Below, piece by piece: positions 1 to 5,969 of a DNA stretch of 29,010 nt. The notes beneath the pieces were generated by a model that searched no databases, was not told the origin of the DNA, and worked only from the letters and a program-made list of their open reading frames with translations. The stretch comes from a virus. The translations under genes and the position numbers were made by a program. The stretch's first letter is position 1. Each line of letters opens with the position of its first letter. The stretch is taken from positions 1 through 29,010 of the IMG/VR virus record IMGVR_UViG_3300036845_000044; one strand, given 5' to 3'.

Positions 1-97
1 GCCGCGTTTGCGTCTTCGGATCGACGTCGCGCATCACTGCCCTGACCATAGCCGCGCTGAAGAGTATCGGCCGCTCCCGTTGCGTCTGCTGCGTCAT
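1..97 (-). CDS. Partial phage protein with RPILFS...MVRA...KTQTR signature
   Basis: Only the first 32 codons are inside the window; the gene continues past base 1. The start ATG (97-95) overlaps the stop of the upstream gene as ATGA and has an AGGGAG ribosome site about 6 bases upstream. The visible peptide contains RPILFS, then MVRAV, then KTQTR. That N-terminal pattern recurs in a common small phage protein family (RPILFS..MVRA...KTQTRR), which I remember as ASCH-like, though the domain itself is not visible here. It is the last gene seen of the leftward early operon. Function is unknown. Confidence 0.6.
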   Translation of the reverse strand, partial: MTQQTQRERPILFSAAMVRAVMRDVDPKTQTR

Positions 98-342
98 GTG
101 GTGCTCCCTGCCATACTCGTAAAGCCTCCCAGACCGGTCGGGCAATCGCCACCCATCGGACAGACATAGCCCATCGGGCTACTCATGACGAGTCCGCATT
201 TCGGGCACTTGCTGGCCTCTGGTTGAACGCCCGGCCAGATGGGAATCTGTGGCTGCTTCGACGCTCTTTCTAGGGCTTCGATGCGCTTCTTCAGCCATTC
301 GATTTCTCCGACGACATCGTAAGTTTTGGTTCCTCCGCTCAT
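94..342 (-). CDS. Small coiled-coil plus zinc-ribbon-like protein (82 aa)
   Basis: The start ATG overlaps the previous stop (ATGA) and follows a GGGAGCGAGGG ribosome site. Residues about 10-27 (EIEWLKKRIEALERA) look like a short coiled coil. Residues about 45-67 carry two cysteine pairs, CPKC and CPMGGDC, suggesting a small zinc ribbon. There is no signal peptide or membrane segment. Neighbours are other small leftward early genes, so an accessory early role is likely, but I do not recognise the family. Confidence 0.65.
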   Translation of the reverse strand: MSGGTKTYDVVGEIEWLKKRIEALERASKQPQIPIWPGVQPEASKCPKCGLVMSSPMGYVCPMGGDCPTGLGGFTSMAGSTT

Positions 343-716
343 CCCTCGCTCCCTTGCTTGATAGCGGCGTCAATAGCAGCGTGGATCTTCCAGTCGAATT
401 GATCGGCGTCGCAGTCGAATTCGATGCGATCACCGCGCGGGTTACACAGGTTGACCCAGCCCGCACCGTTCTCCATGCAAGCCTGAATTTCCCAGCCTAA
501 CGGCAACTCACTGCACGCGCGTTGCACCGGGTCGGTGTTGTAGACCAGGTTCCAGTGCTGCGGACGATTCAACTGGCGCACAGCTTCATTACGCTCGCGC
601 TGCAAGGTTTCGAGGGCGGCCAGATAGCCGGCGGCGAAGAATTTATCCGCCCCCATGTCGAGGTATTCGTTCGAATCGTCGCGCTGTAGACTCTCCACAC
701 GAAGTCGTAATCGCAA
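339..716 (-). CDS. Hypothetical early protein (about 125 aa, start uncertain)
   Basis: The coding frame is convincing from about DMGADKFFAAGYLAALETLQRERNE onward, with a helical Ala/Glu/Arg-rich segment followed by a Trp-rich C-terminal half. The start is not settled. The frame opens just after a TGA and offers only CTG (722), TTG (716), GTG (698) or an internal ATG (656) without a clear ribosome site. A good ATG at 727 opens another frame, beginning MSCYCDYDF, that would need a frameshift to join this one. Its stop overlaps the next gene's start by four bases. Function unknown. Confidence 0.55.
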   Translation of the reverse strand: MRLRLRVESLQRDDSNEYLDMGADKFFAAGYLAALETLQRERNEAVRQLNRPQHWNLVYNTDPVQRACSELPLGWEIQACMENGAGWVNLCNPRGDRIEFDCDADQFDWKIHAAIDAAIKQGSEG

Positions 717-761
717 TAGCAGCTCATATCAATCTCTAAAAGAACAACTTAAAGTGGGGGT

Positions 762-1106
762 CTATAGCGTCTTTGCTTCGATCCGGCGCGTGCTTTCGAG
801 GGTGCGCCATACCTCGATCTTGGCTTGCGCCGCAATCATCTGCCAGCGGAACCGTTCTTCGACCTCTACGGCTGCGCTAAGCGCCACGAGATGTTCCATA
901 TAGCCTTCGTCGGCGTAGGCTTCCCGTTCCTGCGCATTGACCGATGAATGGCCGTCTTTCATGGCCGATTTCATCAGCAATGCTTTTTTGCTCTTTCGGT
1001 ATTCCTCAAGATAGACGCGCTCGGCTTTTGCCTTGGCATAGGCCGGCGCGTTGTCCCGGATGAAATCGAGCGCGCGAAAGATATTGATCTCAGCTTCGGC
1101 GGTCAT
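762..1106 (-). CDS. Hypothetical helical early protein (114 aa)
   Basis: The start ATG overlaps the stop of the Gp157-like gene as ATGA. The protein is charged and helical, with K/E-rich segments (residues about 22-45), then QEREAYADEGYMEHL and a C-terminal IEVWRTLEST. This arrangement resembles small hypothetical proteins that often accompany Gp157/SSB/Sak4 recombination cassettes in phages. No catalytic motif is visible. A role in the recombination/early module is inferred from position only. Confidence 0.6.
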   Translation of the reverse strand: MTAEAEINIFRALDFIRDNAPAYAKAKAERVYLEEYRKSKKALLMKSAMKDGHSSVNAQEREAYADEGYMEHLVALSAAVEVEERFRWQMIAAQAKIEVWRTLESTRRIEAKTL

Positions 1107-1603
1107 TTGATTTCCAGACGCTTTCCGCGTGCCAGATGTGCGCCTGGCACTTCGAAGCCATCTTCGATGGCCTTCTTGATCAATTTCTTATCCGGCGCAG
1201 GTGGGGGGGGCGCTGGATCTGTCATGTAGTTCGACGGGATCTGGCGCTCATCGTCAATCACCACGGATGCCGGGTTTTCGCGCACCGCGAGCTTGAAGAA
1301 TTGGCATTCGATCTTCTGGATGTCAGCCATCAGCATGTTGTCGAGCAGATATTTGCGAACATTGCCGGCGCGGTTCTCGATTGCTTTGCGTCGGTCAGCC
1401 ATGGCCTTTTCGGCTGCCTTTATCTGCTCGGCGCTGGCATCGAGGTTGCAAATGAATTGCGCTACGCTGATCGCCTTCGCTTCGAGATCGCCGCTGATGC
1501 TTTCAAGCGTATCGCGCACGACATCTTCAGGCATGTCGAGATCAGCCATTTTCTCAGCCGCCATGCGATGTTCGGCGGCTAGAACGTAGAGAGATGTGCT
1601 CAT
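1103..1603 (-). CDS. Gp157-like phage protein (166 aa)
   Basis: The protein matches the Siphovirus Gp157 type: an N-terminal helical region, a long coiled-coil core around residues 45-95 (AEQIKAAEKAMADRRKAIENR), then the typical NVRKYLLDNM...IECQFFKLAVRENPASV segment and a C-terminal VPGAHLARGKRLEIK. Gp157 was linked to phage resistance in Streptococcus thermophilus phage Sfi21, and the gene is commonly found beside Sak/SSB genes. A proline run (PPPP) lies near residue 131. The start at 1603 follows GAGGTCTCG. It sits between the SSB-like gene and a hypothetical gene in the leftward operon. Confidence 0.8.
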   Translation of the reverse strand: MSTSLYVLAAEHRMAAEKMADLDMPEDVVRDTLESISGDLEAKAISVAQFICNLDASAEQIKAAEKAMADRRKAIENRAGNVRKYLLDNMLMADIQKIECQFFKLAVRENPASVVIDDERQIPSNYMTDPAPPPPAPDKKLIKKAIEDGFEVPGAHLARGKRLEIK

Positions 1604-1614
1604 TTTTCGAGACC

Positions 1615-2244
1615 TCAGAATGGGATGTCGTCATCCATCGATTCGAAGCCACCAGCAGCAGGGGCGGGGGTGCTTGCGCTAGCTTTGCGCGGCGTGCGAT
1701 GGCGAAGCGTGCCGATCAGCTTCGCGAGTTGCACCGGCTGAACCTTCTTGTCGAGGATCTCGCTCGCCGTCATTTCGGACTGAGAGTCGAAGAAGTAGGC
1801 CGGCACCACCTTGGTTCCTATTTCGCCGGTCTCGACACCGTTCTCGAGCTTCTGGTAGTCCTCGGTTTCGAATAGAATGCCGATCGGCTTGCTCATCAGG
1901 GAGTCGAAGATCATGCCTTCGACATCGACCATTCCTTGCGCGATGCGATCCCACTTGCGAACAAGCGCTTTCTTCGGAGCCATGTCGCGCACCCGTAGGC
2001 AGGCCATCAATGCCTGCAATTGCTTGAAACCGTACAGTTCCTTTCCTTCCTTGTTGTAGGCCCACAAGGTGAAATTGGCGCTCTGTTTGTCGTTCGTTTC
2101 GAACGCGAAGTCGATACCGATCGTGCCTTTCGCGCTCTTCACATCTTCGGCGCGATTGAAAATTCCGACATACTTTCCGATCTCGGTGATGCGGCCGCTA
2201 CGTTCATCGGCCTGGCGTGCTGCTGTCGTGTTCAATGAGTACAT
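1615..2244 (-). CDS. SSB-like single-stranded DNA-binding protein (209 aa)
   Basis: The last residues are MDDDIPF, the acidic aromatic-ended tip that SSB proteins use to dock partner enzymes; a flexible Ala/Pro/Ser linker precedes it (residues about 185-200). The body (about 1-180) has mixed beta content with FTLWAYNKEGKELYGFKQLQAL and could be an OB fold, but this is not provable by eye. Ribosome site AAGGAT lies 5 bases upstream of ATG 2244. The position between a Sak4-like ATPase and Gp157 fits a phage single-strand annealing/recombination cassette. A second protein with the same tail is encoded at 11082-11333. Confidence 0.75.
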   Translation of the reverse strand: MYSLNTTAARQADERSGRITEIGKYVGIFNRAEDVKSAKGTIGIDFAFETNDKQSANFTLWAYNKEGKELYGFKQLQALMACLRVRDMAPKKALVRKWDRIAQGMVDVEGMIFDSLMSKPIGILFETEDYQKLENGVETGEIGTKVVPAYFFDSQSEMTASEILDKKVQPVQLAKLIGTLRHRTPRKASASTPAPAAGGFESMDDDIPF

Positions 2245-2260
2245 GTCTGATCCTTGTGAT

Positions 2261-2911
2261 TCAGGCGGGAATGGTCATTTCGTAAAAGGCGGTTATTGCA
2301 CCGTCGACATAGGCGAGGTCGTTCGGAACGCGATCGGCTTCGAACAATCCCATGGGACTTTTAACGGTGTCCCGGCCGCTGTTACGCGTGGTGAAGGTGT
2401 ACTCACCATCGTTGACATCGGTACGCAATACGATCGTCACAAGCCCTTCGATCGTGATTTTTTCGTCGAGCATCTTGCCGATCGTCTTGATCTTGGTATT
2501 GCCCGATTGATCTTCTTCGGTATGGCTTAGGATGTACATGCGCACATCGTCGGCGAGGTCTCCAGCGGCCATCAGAACGTCCCACGCGTGGCGCCCGATC
2601 TCTGTGAATTTGTCAAAACCGCGCTCGTCGCTGCGACGCATGAATTCGTTCGCGAGCATGTACTGGAAGTCGTCGAGCACGATTACCTTGCGCTGCGTCT
2701 TGCGCATAATCGCGATGATCTCGTCAGATTTGTCGGTCACGAAGATGTTTCCGGCCGGCGCTTCTTTCGTGCGGCGTGCCCATCCCTTACCTCGGAACGG
2801 GAGCGGCTTGCGAACCGTCTGGATCAAGAGGGTCTGTGCCGGGTCCATATTGGCCATGGAGTACGACTTGCCTGTTCCGGACTGGCCGAGGATTAACGAG
2901 GCAATGCTCAT
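2261..2911 (-). CDS. Sak4-like RecA-fold ATPase (AAA_24 type, 216 aa)
   Basis: Walker A is GQSGTGKS near the N-terminus (residues about 8-15), and a Walker-B-like strand is VIVLDDFQYML (residues about 78-88). This is the usual layout of phage Sak4/AAA_24 nucleotide-binding proteins, which act with an SSB in single-strand annealing; the SSB-like gene follows directly. I chose ATG 2911 because GGGAGATCGAA lies immediately upstream and it overlaps the HNH stop as ATGA. A longer frame to 2950 lacks a ribosome site. The ribosome site lies inside the 3' end of the HNH gene. Confidence 0.82.
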   Translation of the reverse strand: MSIASLILGQSGTGKSYSMANMDPAQTLLIQTVRKPLPFRGKGWARRTKEAPAGNIFVTDKSDEIIAIMRKTQRKVIVLDDFQYMLANEFMRRSDERGFDKFTEIGRHAWDVLMAAGDLADDVRMYILSHTEEDQSGNTKIKTIGKMLDEKITIEGLVTIVLRTDVNDGEYTFTTRNSGRDTVKSPMGLFEADRVPNDLAYVDGAITAFYEMTIPA

Positions 2912-3324
2912 TTCGATCTCCCGATCGACAGCGCTTTCTCTATCGACCATCCATAGGTATTAAGACGCATGGTGATAGTGTTTGACTTGACACCGAGACG
3001 CCGAGCCCACTCGGCGACAGACAAAGTCTCTCCGTTAAATGTCAGATTTCTGATACGGGACGTGTTCTTGCCTTGCTCGCTCATTGGCATCCATCTGCAG
3101 TTGCCAGGCTCATAGTCTCTATCGTTGTCGATTCGATCGAGGGTCATGCCGTTGCAATCGCCCATATCCGAATAGAAGTTTTCGAAGTCTTGCCAACGAT
3201 CACAGACCTTGATTCCACGTCCTCCATAGCGGTGATAGCGGACGTTAGAAGGCGTCTGGCAACGTCGCTTCATGTTCTTCCAGCATTCGTACTCGCGGGT
3301 TCTGCTTTTCTGATGTGTTTTCAT
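2908..3324 (-). CDS. HNH endonuclease A, free-standing homing type (138 aa)
   Basis: This is a phage HNH family protein: YECWKNMKRRC, then YGGRGIKVCDRW, GMTLDRIDND and YEPGNCRWM...EQGKN form the nuclease core (residues about 10-90). The C-terminus (LSVAEWARRLGVKSNTITMRL...GWSIEKAL) is a helix-turn-helix DNA-binding tail. The same core and tail recur in HNH D at 22220-22837. I chose ATG 3324 because AAGGAT lies upstream; an upstream in-frame start would deepen the overlap with the neighbour. The stop overlaps the Sak4 start. It overlaps the preceding small gene by 80 bases, unlike the 4-base overlaps around it, which suggests insertion. Confidence 0.85.
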   Translation of the reverse strand: MKTHQKSRTREYECWKNMKRRCQTPSNVRYHRYGGRGIKVCDRWQDFENFYSDMGDCNGMTLDRIDNDRDYEPGNCRWMPMSEQGKNTSRIRNLTFNGETLSVAEWARRLGVKSNTITMRLNTYGWSIEKALSIGRSK

Positions 3325-3415
3325 GATTTCGATATCCTTGTGATTCTTGCCATTCAATGAATTCTTGAAATTCTTCGATTTCCTGCTGCTGCCGCCATTC
3401 CGCGCCGTTGCTCAC
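3245..3415 (-). CDS. Small Gln/Glu-rich ORF, 3' end probably altered by the HNH insertion
   Basis: The GTG start at 3415 overlaps the stop of the upstream membrane-protein gene as GTGA, which supports translation. The peptide begins with EWRQQQEIEEFQEFIEWQE, a strongly helical Gln/Glu segment. The last 80 bases overlap the HNH A gene in another frame, so the C-terminal 25 or so residues are probably read from inserted DNA rather than being the original tail. Function unknown. Confidence 0.45.
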   Translation of the reverse strand: MSNGAEWRQQQEIEEFQEFIEWQESQGYRNHENTSEKQNPRVRMLEEHEATLPDAF

Positions 3416-3534
3416 GTCGATCTCACGACATGCACCGGCTCTGCCTGGATGAAAATAGACAGCGTTGACGCAAGACCGGCCGTGACGATGAGCCACAGGA
3501 CAATGATTTCGCCGATGTTTCGAAGTGTTTTCAT
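3412..3534 (-). CDS. Single-pass membrane peptide (40 aa)
   Basis: The start MKTLRNIGEII is followed by one hydrophobic segment (IIVLWLIVTAGLASTLSIFI, residues about 9-28) and a short polar tail. The ATG overlaps the stop of the upstream gene as ATGA, and its own stop overlaps the next start as GTGA. It is one of three consecutive tiny membrane proteins in the leftward early operon. Function is unknown; there is no evidence for holin activity. Confidence 0.6.
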   Translation of the reverse strand: MKTLRNIGEIIVLWLIVTAGLASTLSIFIQAEPVHVVRST

Positions 3535-3614
3535 GTTGACCATCCGTAAATAAGCATCAGGGCGAAGCAGGTTCCAACCACCAGAACACCAAACCAGTCG
3601 AGCGTGGTCCGCAT
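3531..3614 (-). CDS. Membrane micropeptide (27 aa)
   Basis: ATG 3614 has a GGGAGATAACC ribosome site and the ORF ends in an ATGA overlap with the next gene. The peptide MRTTLDWFGVLVVGTCFALM continues for a few more hydrophobic residues, giving one membrane segment. Tight coupling on both sides supports it as a real gene despite its size. Function unknown. Confidence 0.55.
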   Translation of the reverse strand: MRTTLDWFGVLVVGTCFALMLIYGWST

Positions 3615-3616
3615 GG

Positions 3617-3850
3617 TTATCTCCCAAAGGCGAATGCGATCAGCAGCATCGTCACGATCCCCATGACACCGGCGCCAGCTGTGAATGCAATAGCCAGATC
3701 GGCCTCGTAAAACTCGCGCTCAGTCGGCGTTTTAATCGCCGGCCGCTCGATCCCGCGAAGCTGCCGCATGATCCGGTTCACCAGCTTGCGCAGGAGCCAC
3801 TTGAATGAGGGCGTGCGCGTGATATTGCTTAGGAAAAGAGGGCGCATCAT
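3617..3850 (-). CDS. Small membrane protein (77 aa)
   Basis: A basic N-terminal half (residues 1-45, rich in Arg/Lys) precedes a hydrophobic C-terminal segment (LAIAFTAGAGVMGIVTMLLI, about residues 52-71), a single membrane anchor. The start overlaps the upstream stop as ATGA, and GGAGATCGA forms the ribosome site. The stop lies two bases from the next start codon. It belongs to the cluster of tiny membrane genes. Function unknown. Confidence 0.6.
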   Translation of the reverse strand: MMRPLFLSNITRTPSFKWLLRKLVNRIMRQLRGIERPAIKTPTEREFYEADLAIAFTAGAGVMGIVTMLLIAFAFGR

Positions 3851-4050
3851 TCGATCTCCGATTCTTCCCGTGTCGGCTCCAACGCATCACCGTGGATCGG
3901 GCAAATGTTGTCTTCGGCGTAGCCGTACTCGTAGCCGTGGTTATGAATCACGCCGCGAACGTTCTCTTTGCAGAACGGGCACCAGCCGATCGATCCCTCG
4001 CGCGTCGGGCGGCGCAGCATGCAGTCGATTTCTTGCGCGGCGGTTCTCAT
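3847..4050 (-). CDS. Small zinc-finger-like protein (67 aa)
   Basis: The cysteine/histidine pattern WCPFC (residues about 23-27), then HNHGYEYGYAEDN, then CPIHG (about 50-54) suggests a single zinc site, followed by an acidic tail (TREESEIE). The start at 4050 has AAGGAGT four bases upstream. The stop overlaps the next gene's ATG. It could be a small nucleic-acid-binding early regulator, but this rests only on the metal-binding pattern. Confidence 0.6.
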   Translation of the reverse strand: MRTAAQEIDCMLRRPTREGSIGWCPFCKENVRGVIHNHGYEYGYAEDNICPIHGDALEPTREESEIE

Positions 4051-4064
4051 GTGGACTCCTTACC

Positions 4065-4148
4065 TCAGTATTTACAGCGCTCAGGCGGTAGCGACTCTAC
4101 CCAGCCAGGTCTATTTACCGCCGCGTGTCCGCAACGGAGAATCGCCAC
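4065..4148 (-). CDS. Possible micropeptide (27 aa) in an otherwise empty gap
   Basis: The gap 4051-4236 holds no other good ORF. In it a GTG (4148) opens a 27-codon frame encoding CGHAAVNRPGWVESLPPERC followed by KY. The composition looks protein-like, and it ends just before the ribosome site of the next gene. The ribosome site (CAGGGG) is poor and the start may be wrong. A short inverted repeat CTGAAC-N5-GTTCAG sits at 4151-4167 just upstream. Confidence 0.3.
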   Translation of the reverse strand: MAILRCGHAAVNRPGWVESLPPERCKY

Positions 4149-4236
4149 CCCTGAACGCTGTGTTCAGGTCAACCTTGCTGAAGGGCCAAGTACTGCATTC
4201 TTCGGTTTCGAGCCGTCGCTCTACGCCCAGCTGAAA

Positions 4237-4428
4237 TCAATCCGTCTCGCCAACCGTTCGAATCACGCGCGGCTCACCTGAGATGACCAAAGAAGCTTCC
4301 AGTGCAGCCATAGCCTTGATACATTCCGCGGCAGCTACACCGGGATTTCCCCGCTGGAACACAAGCTCATCAGCAGCATCGTGAAGCGCCTGAATTGCTG
4401 CTCTTACCTTGAAGGTGGCGACTTCCAT
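4237..4428 (-). CDS. Hypothetical helical early protein (63 aa)
   Basis: ATG 4428 is preceded by AAGGAGT. The protein is Ala-rich and helical (IQALHDAADELVF; AAAECIKAMAALEASL) without membrane segments or metal motifs. It lies between the 107-residue hypothetical gene and the gap at 4051-4236. Function unknown. Confidence 0.6.
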   Translation of the reverse strand: MEVATFKVRAAIQALHDAADELVFQRGNPGVAAAECIKAMAALEASLVISGEPRVIRTVGETD

Positions 4429-4438
4429 CTCAGACTCC

Positions 4439-4762
4439 TTAAGCCGTTTCGTGCTGCTTGACCTTGCTGCGGACCCAGGCGAGACGTTCAGCGTTGAGGT
4501 GCTGCGTTGCGGTTTCAGTTTCTTTCAAATAAACCACGTTGCCACCGAACGGAGTCATGGGATGCAGGTTGTCCGCTCGAAACGTCTTTCTGAGTTCCCT
4601 AAGAATTTTGGTTATTGCGTCGATGTCTAGGTCGCACTCAATGGTCCAGTCATAAACGTTTGCGCAAAGACCGGTGTTCCGAGAAAACGGTTCGCCTTGT
4701 GGCGCGCCTGCATCAATCCAATCGATCCACGATTGCAGAAACCGCTTAAGCAAATCGCTCAT
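4439..4762 (-). CDS. Hypothetical early protein (107 aa)
   Basis: ATG 4762 has a strong AGGAGATCGAA leader, the same leader used by the Sak4 gene and the 77-residue membrane-protein gene. The N-terminus MSDLLKRFLQSWIDWIDAGAP is amphipathic. The middle holds acidic residues (ECDLDIDAITKILREL), and the C-terminus HLNAERLAWVRSKVKQHETA is helical and basic. I recognise no family. Confidence 0.6.
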   Translation of the reverse strand: MSDLLKRFLQSWIDWIDAGAPQGEPFSRNTGLCANVYDWTIECDLDIDAITKILRELRKTFRADNLHPMTPFGGNVVYLKETETATQHLNAERLAWVRSKVKQHETA

Positions 4763-4771
4763 TTCGATCTC

Positions 4772-4879
4772 CTAGAACTGCGCTTCAACGAGCGGCTGAA
4801 GATGCAACCACGCCACATACGACAGAGGCCGGAGTCCGTGCGCATTGCACTGGGCTACGTAGGCTTGGTAGGTGGGCAT
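4772..4879 (-). CDS. Small hypothetical protein (35 aa)
   Basis: The ORF starts at ATG 4879 with AAGGAG six bases upstream, right after the stop of the Ala-rich gene, and its TAG forms part of the ribosome site of the next gene. The peptide starts MPTYQAYVAQCNAHG and ends LVEAQF. Tight spacing and the strong ribosome site support translation. Function unknown. Confidence 0.55.
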   Translation of the reverse strand: MPTYQAYVAQCNAHGLRPLSYVAWLHLQPLVEAQF

Positions 4880-4889
4880 GGCGGGCTCC

Positions 4890-5588
4890 TTATTCCGCGT
4901 CGATCATTCTCGAATACAAGTCGTGCGCGCTGGCCTGCAACTCGACCACGGTCGGCTCAAGCTTGGCTTTAGCGGCGGCCCCTGCGGCGGCCCGTGCGGC
5001 GGCCCGTGCGGCGTCCCCTGCGGCGGCCCCTGCGGCGTCCCATGCGGCGGCCCGTGCGGCGGCCCATGCGGCGGCCCGTGCGGCGGCCCCTGCGGCGGCC
5101 CATGCGGCGGCCCATGCGGCGTCCCCTGCGGCGGCCCATGCGGCGGCCGCATCTTTCCTGGCTGCATCAAGCTTCGGCTGTATCGCAATGAGGTCGGCGG
5201 TGCACGTGATCTGCGGATGTGCCTGAATTGCTTGAGCGTGATGCGCGAGGCCCGGGTTCAATGCAAGCCACGCAGCGCAGTGCACGCGGATCAGCCAGTC
5301 CATCGCCATCCATCCTCGCTTCTGCGAAAGCTCGGGCGTTTTGTTCGTGCCGGGCAGGCGAACGATGTATTGCTTGAGCTGCATGCGCTCTTCGTCCGAT
5401 CGCATGCAGTCGTTCCACGACATACCGAAACTACGGAGAACCGGATCGACGCATTCCGGCGCATCGCCAAACGGCTCGCCGGCAAACATGCTCACCACCT
5501 CGAGCAGGCAATGACCCTGTTCGGGCGTCTTGTGATTGCCGTGGTTCAGCGTGATTGCGTCCAGTTCTTCCAGCGTCAGTCGTTTCAC
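4890..5588 (-). CDS. First gene of leftward operon: protein with Ala-rich tandem-repeat tail (232 aa)
   Basis: I chose GTG 5588 because GGAGA lies just upstream; ATGs at 5642 and 5633 fall inside the promoter/operator and would lie upstream of or at the transcription start. Residues about 1-140 are ordinary globular sequence (LTLEELDAITLNHGNHKTPEQG; HCLLEVVSMFAGEPFGD; MAMDWLIRVHCAAWLALNPG). Residues about 146-205 are four-residue repeats A-(W/R/G)-(A/D)-A, encoded by a perfect 12-bp DNA repeat. A charged end (KAKLEPTVVELQASAHDLYS) follows. The repeat probably forms a long Ala-rich helix. Function unknown; it is the most promoter-proximal gene, a place where phages often put host-takeover or superinfection genes. 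Confidence 0.7.
   Translation of the reverse strand: MKRLTLEELDAITLNHGNHKTPEQGHCLLEVVSMFAGEPFGDAPECVDPVLRSFGMSWNDCMRSDEERMQLKQYIVRLPGTNKTPELSQKRGWMAMDWLIRVHCAAWLALNPGLAHHAQAIQAHPQITCTADLIAIQPKLDAARKDAAAAWAAAGDAAWAAAWAAAGAAARAAAWAAARAAAWDAAGAAAGDAARAAARAAAGAAAKAKLEPTVVELQASAHDLYSRMIDAE
4981..5148 (-). repeat. 14 exact-period 12-bp tandem repeats inside a coding region
   Basis: On the plus strand the unit is CvTGCGGCGkCC, repeated 14 times without a single indel. It varies only at the second base (C/G/A) and the tenth base (G/T). A partial unit lies at 4971-4980. On the coding strand each unit gives Ala-X-(Ala/Asp)-Ala with X = Gly, Arg or Trp. The clean phase suggests recent expansion by slippage, and copy number is likely to vary among relatives. 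Confidence 0.92.
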
Positions 5589-5631
5589 TTGTCTCTCCGG
5601 TCGGTGCTGCGTGTCGTGCAGCGTTAGAGAC

Positions 5632-5660
5632 ATCTTAGACATAGCCGTCTTAACTGTCAA
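5632..5660 (-). promoter_or_regulatory. PL-like early leftward promoter
   Basis: Reading the minus strand, TTGACA (5660-5655) is followed by exactly 17 bases and TAAGAT (5637-5632), a near-consensus sigma-70 promoter. It directs transcription into the Ala-rich gene and the whole leftward operon. Two repressor-type operators cover it, so it is very likely the PL equivalent. Confidence 0.85.
5635..5653. promoter_or_regulatory. Operator 1 on PL
   Basis: TTAGAC-N6-GTCTTAA is a palindrome overlapping the -10 and spacer of the leftward promoter. The same half-sites recur at 5657-5676 and at PR (6423-6443). Binding by the repressor or the Cro-like protein would block polymerase. Confidence 0.75.
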
Positions 5661-5676
5661 GACGTGAATGTCTAAA
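5657..5676. promoter_or_regulatory. Operator 2 on PL
   Basis: TCAAGAC-N6-GTCTAAA has the same half-site arrangement as operator 1. It covers the -35 element of the leftward promoter and the DNA upstream of it. The centre-to-centre distance to operator 1 is about two helical turns, which would allow cooperative binding on one DNA face. Confidence 0.72.
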
Positions 5677-5700
5677 TTTGAACGGAAATAGACGAAGGCG

Positions 5701-5717
5701 ACTGAGCGTTGCTCAGT
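5701..5717. repeat. Perfect 7-bp inverted repeat at the end of the immunity operon
   Basis: ACTGAGC-GTT-GCTCAGT lies across the stop of the 74-residue gene (5713). It could be a weak leftward terminator separating the repressor operon from PL, but no T-run follows on the minus strand, so the role is uncertain. Confidence 0.4.
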
Positions 5718-5937
5718 GCATAAGGAGGGCGAGCGCGCGCATGTGCGCCATGAGAAGGCCGTTCATGGCCTGAAGGGCGTCTTCCGGACGAAGGTTTATC
5801 TCGAGCCGCTGCAGGGCGCCAGTGGGCCCGATCTCAATCGTGACCGACGATGTAGGGGCGGGCGGTGGAGGAGGCAAAACGACATCATTGAGTACGACCA
5901 GCCGCAGATAAGGCTTTTGCGGCGTCTCCTGTTTCAT
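5713..5937 (-). CDS. Hypothetical protein downstream of the repressor (74 aa)
   Basis: ATG 5937 lies 32 bases after the stop of the repressor gene on the same strand, so the two are probably co-transcribed in the lysogen. The protein has a proline run (LPPPPPAP, residues about 21-28), a beta-like centre (TIEIGPTGALQRLEINLRP) and a helical C-terminus. The ribosome site is weak (GGGTGA). A lysogeny accessory or exclusion role is possible from position only. Confidence 0.55.
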   Translation of the reverse strand: MKQETPQKPYLRLVVLNDVVLPPPPPAPTSSVTIEIGPTGALQRLEINLRPEDALQAMNGLLMAHMRALALLMH

Positions 5938-5969
5938 GGTTCACCCGCTGTGGGAGCGGGCGACGGCCT

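Noticed and set aside
3412-3850. Holin/lysis cassette
   Set aside because: The small membrane proteins are in the early leftward operon, with no endolysin or spanin beside them; the glucosaminidase-like domain at 28417 belongs to a virion ejection protein.
4981-5148. CRISPR-like array
   Set aside because: The units are adjacent 12-bp tandem repeats without spacers and lie in frame inside a coding gene.
4872-5627. Plus-strand 251-codon frame across the 12-bp repeats
   Set aside because: The repeat is free of stops in several frames. The minus-strand frame has the promoter, operators, ribosome site and operon context.
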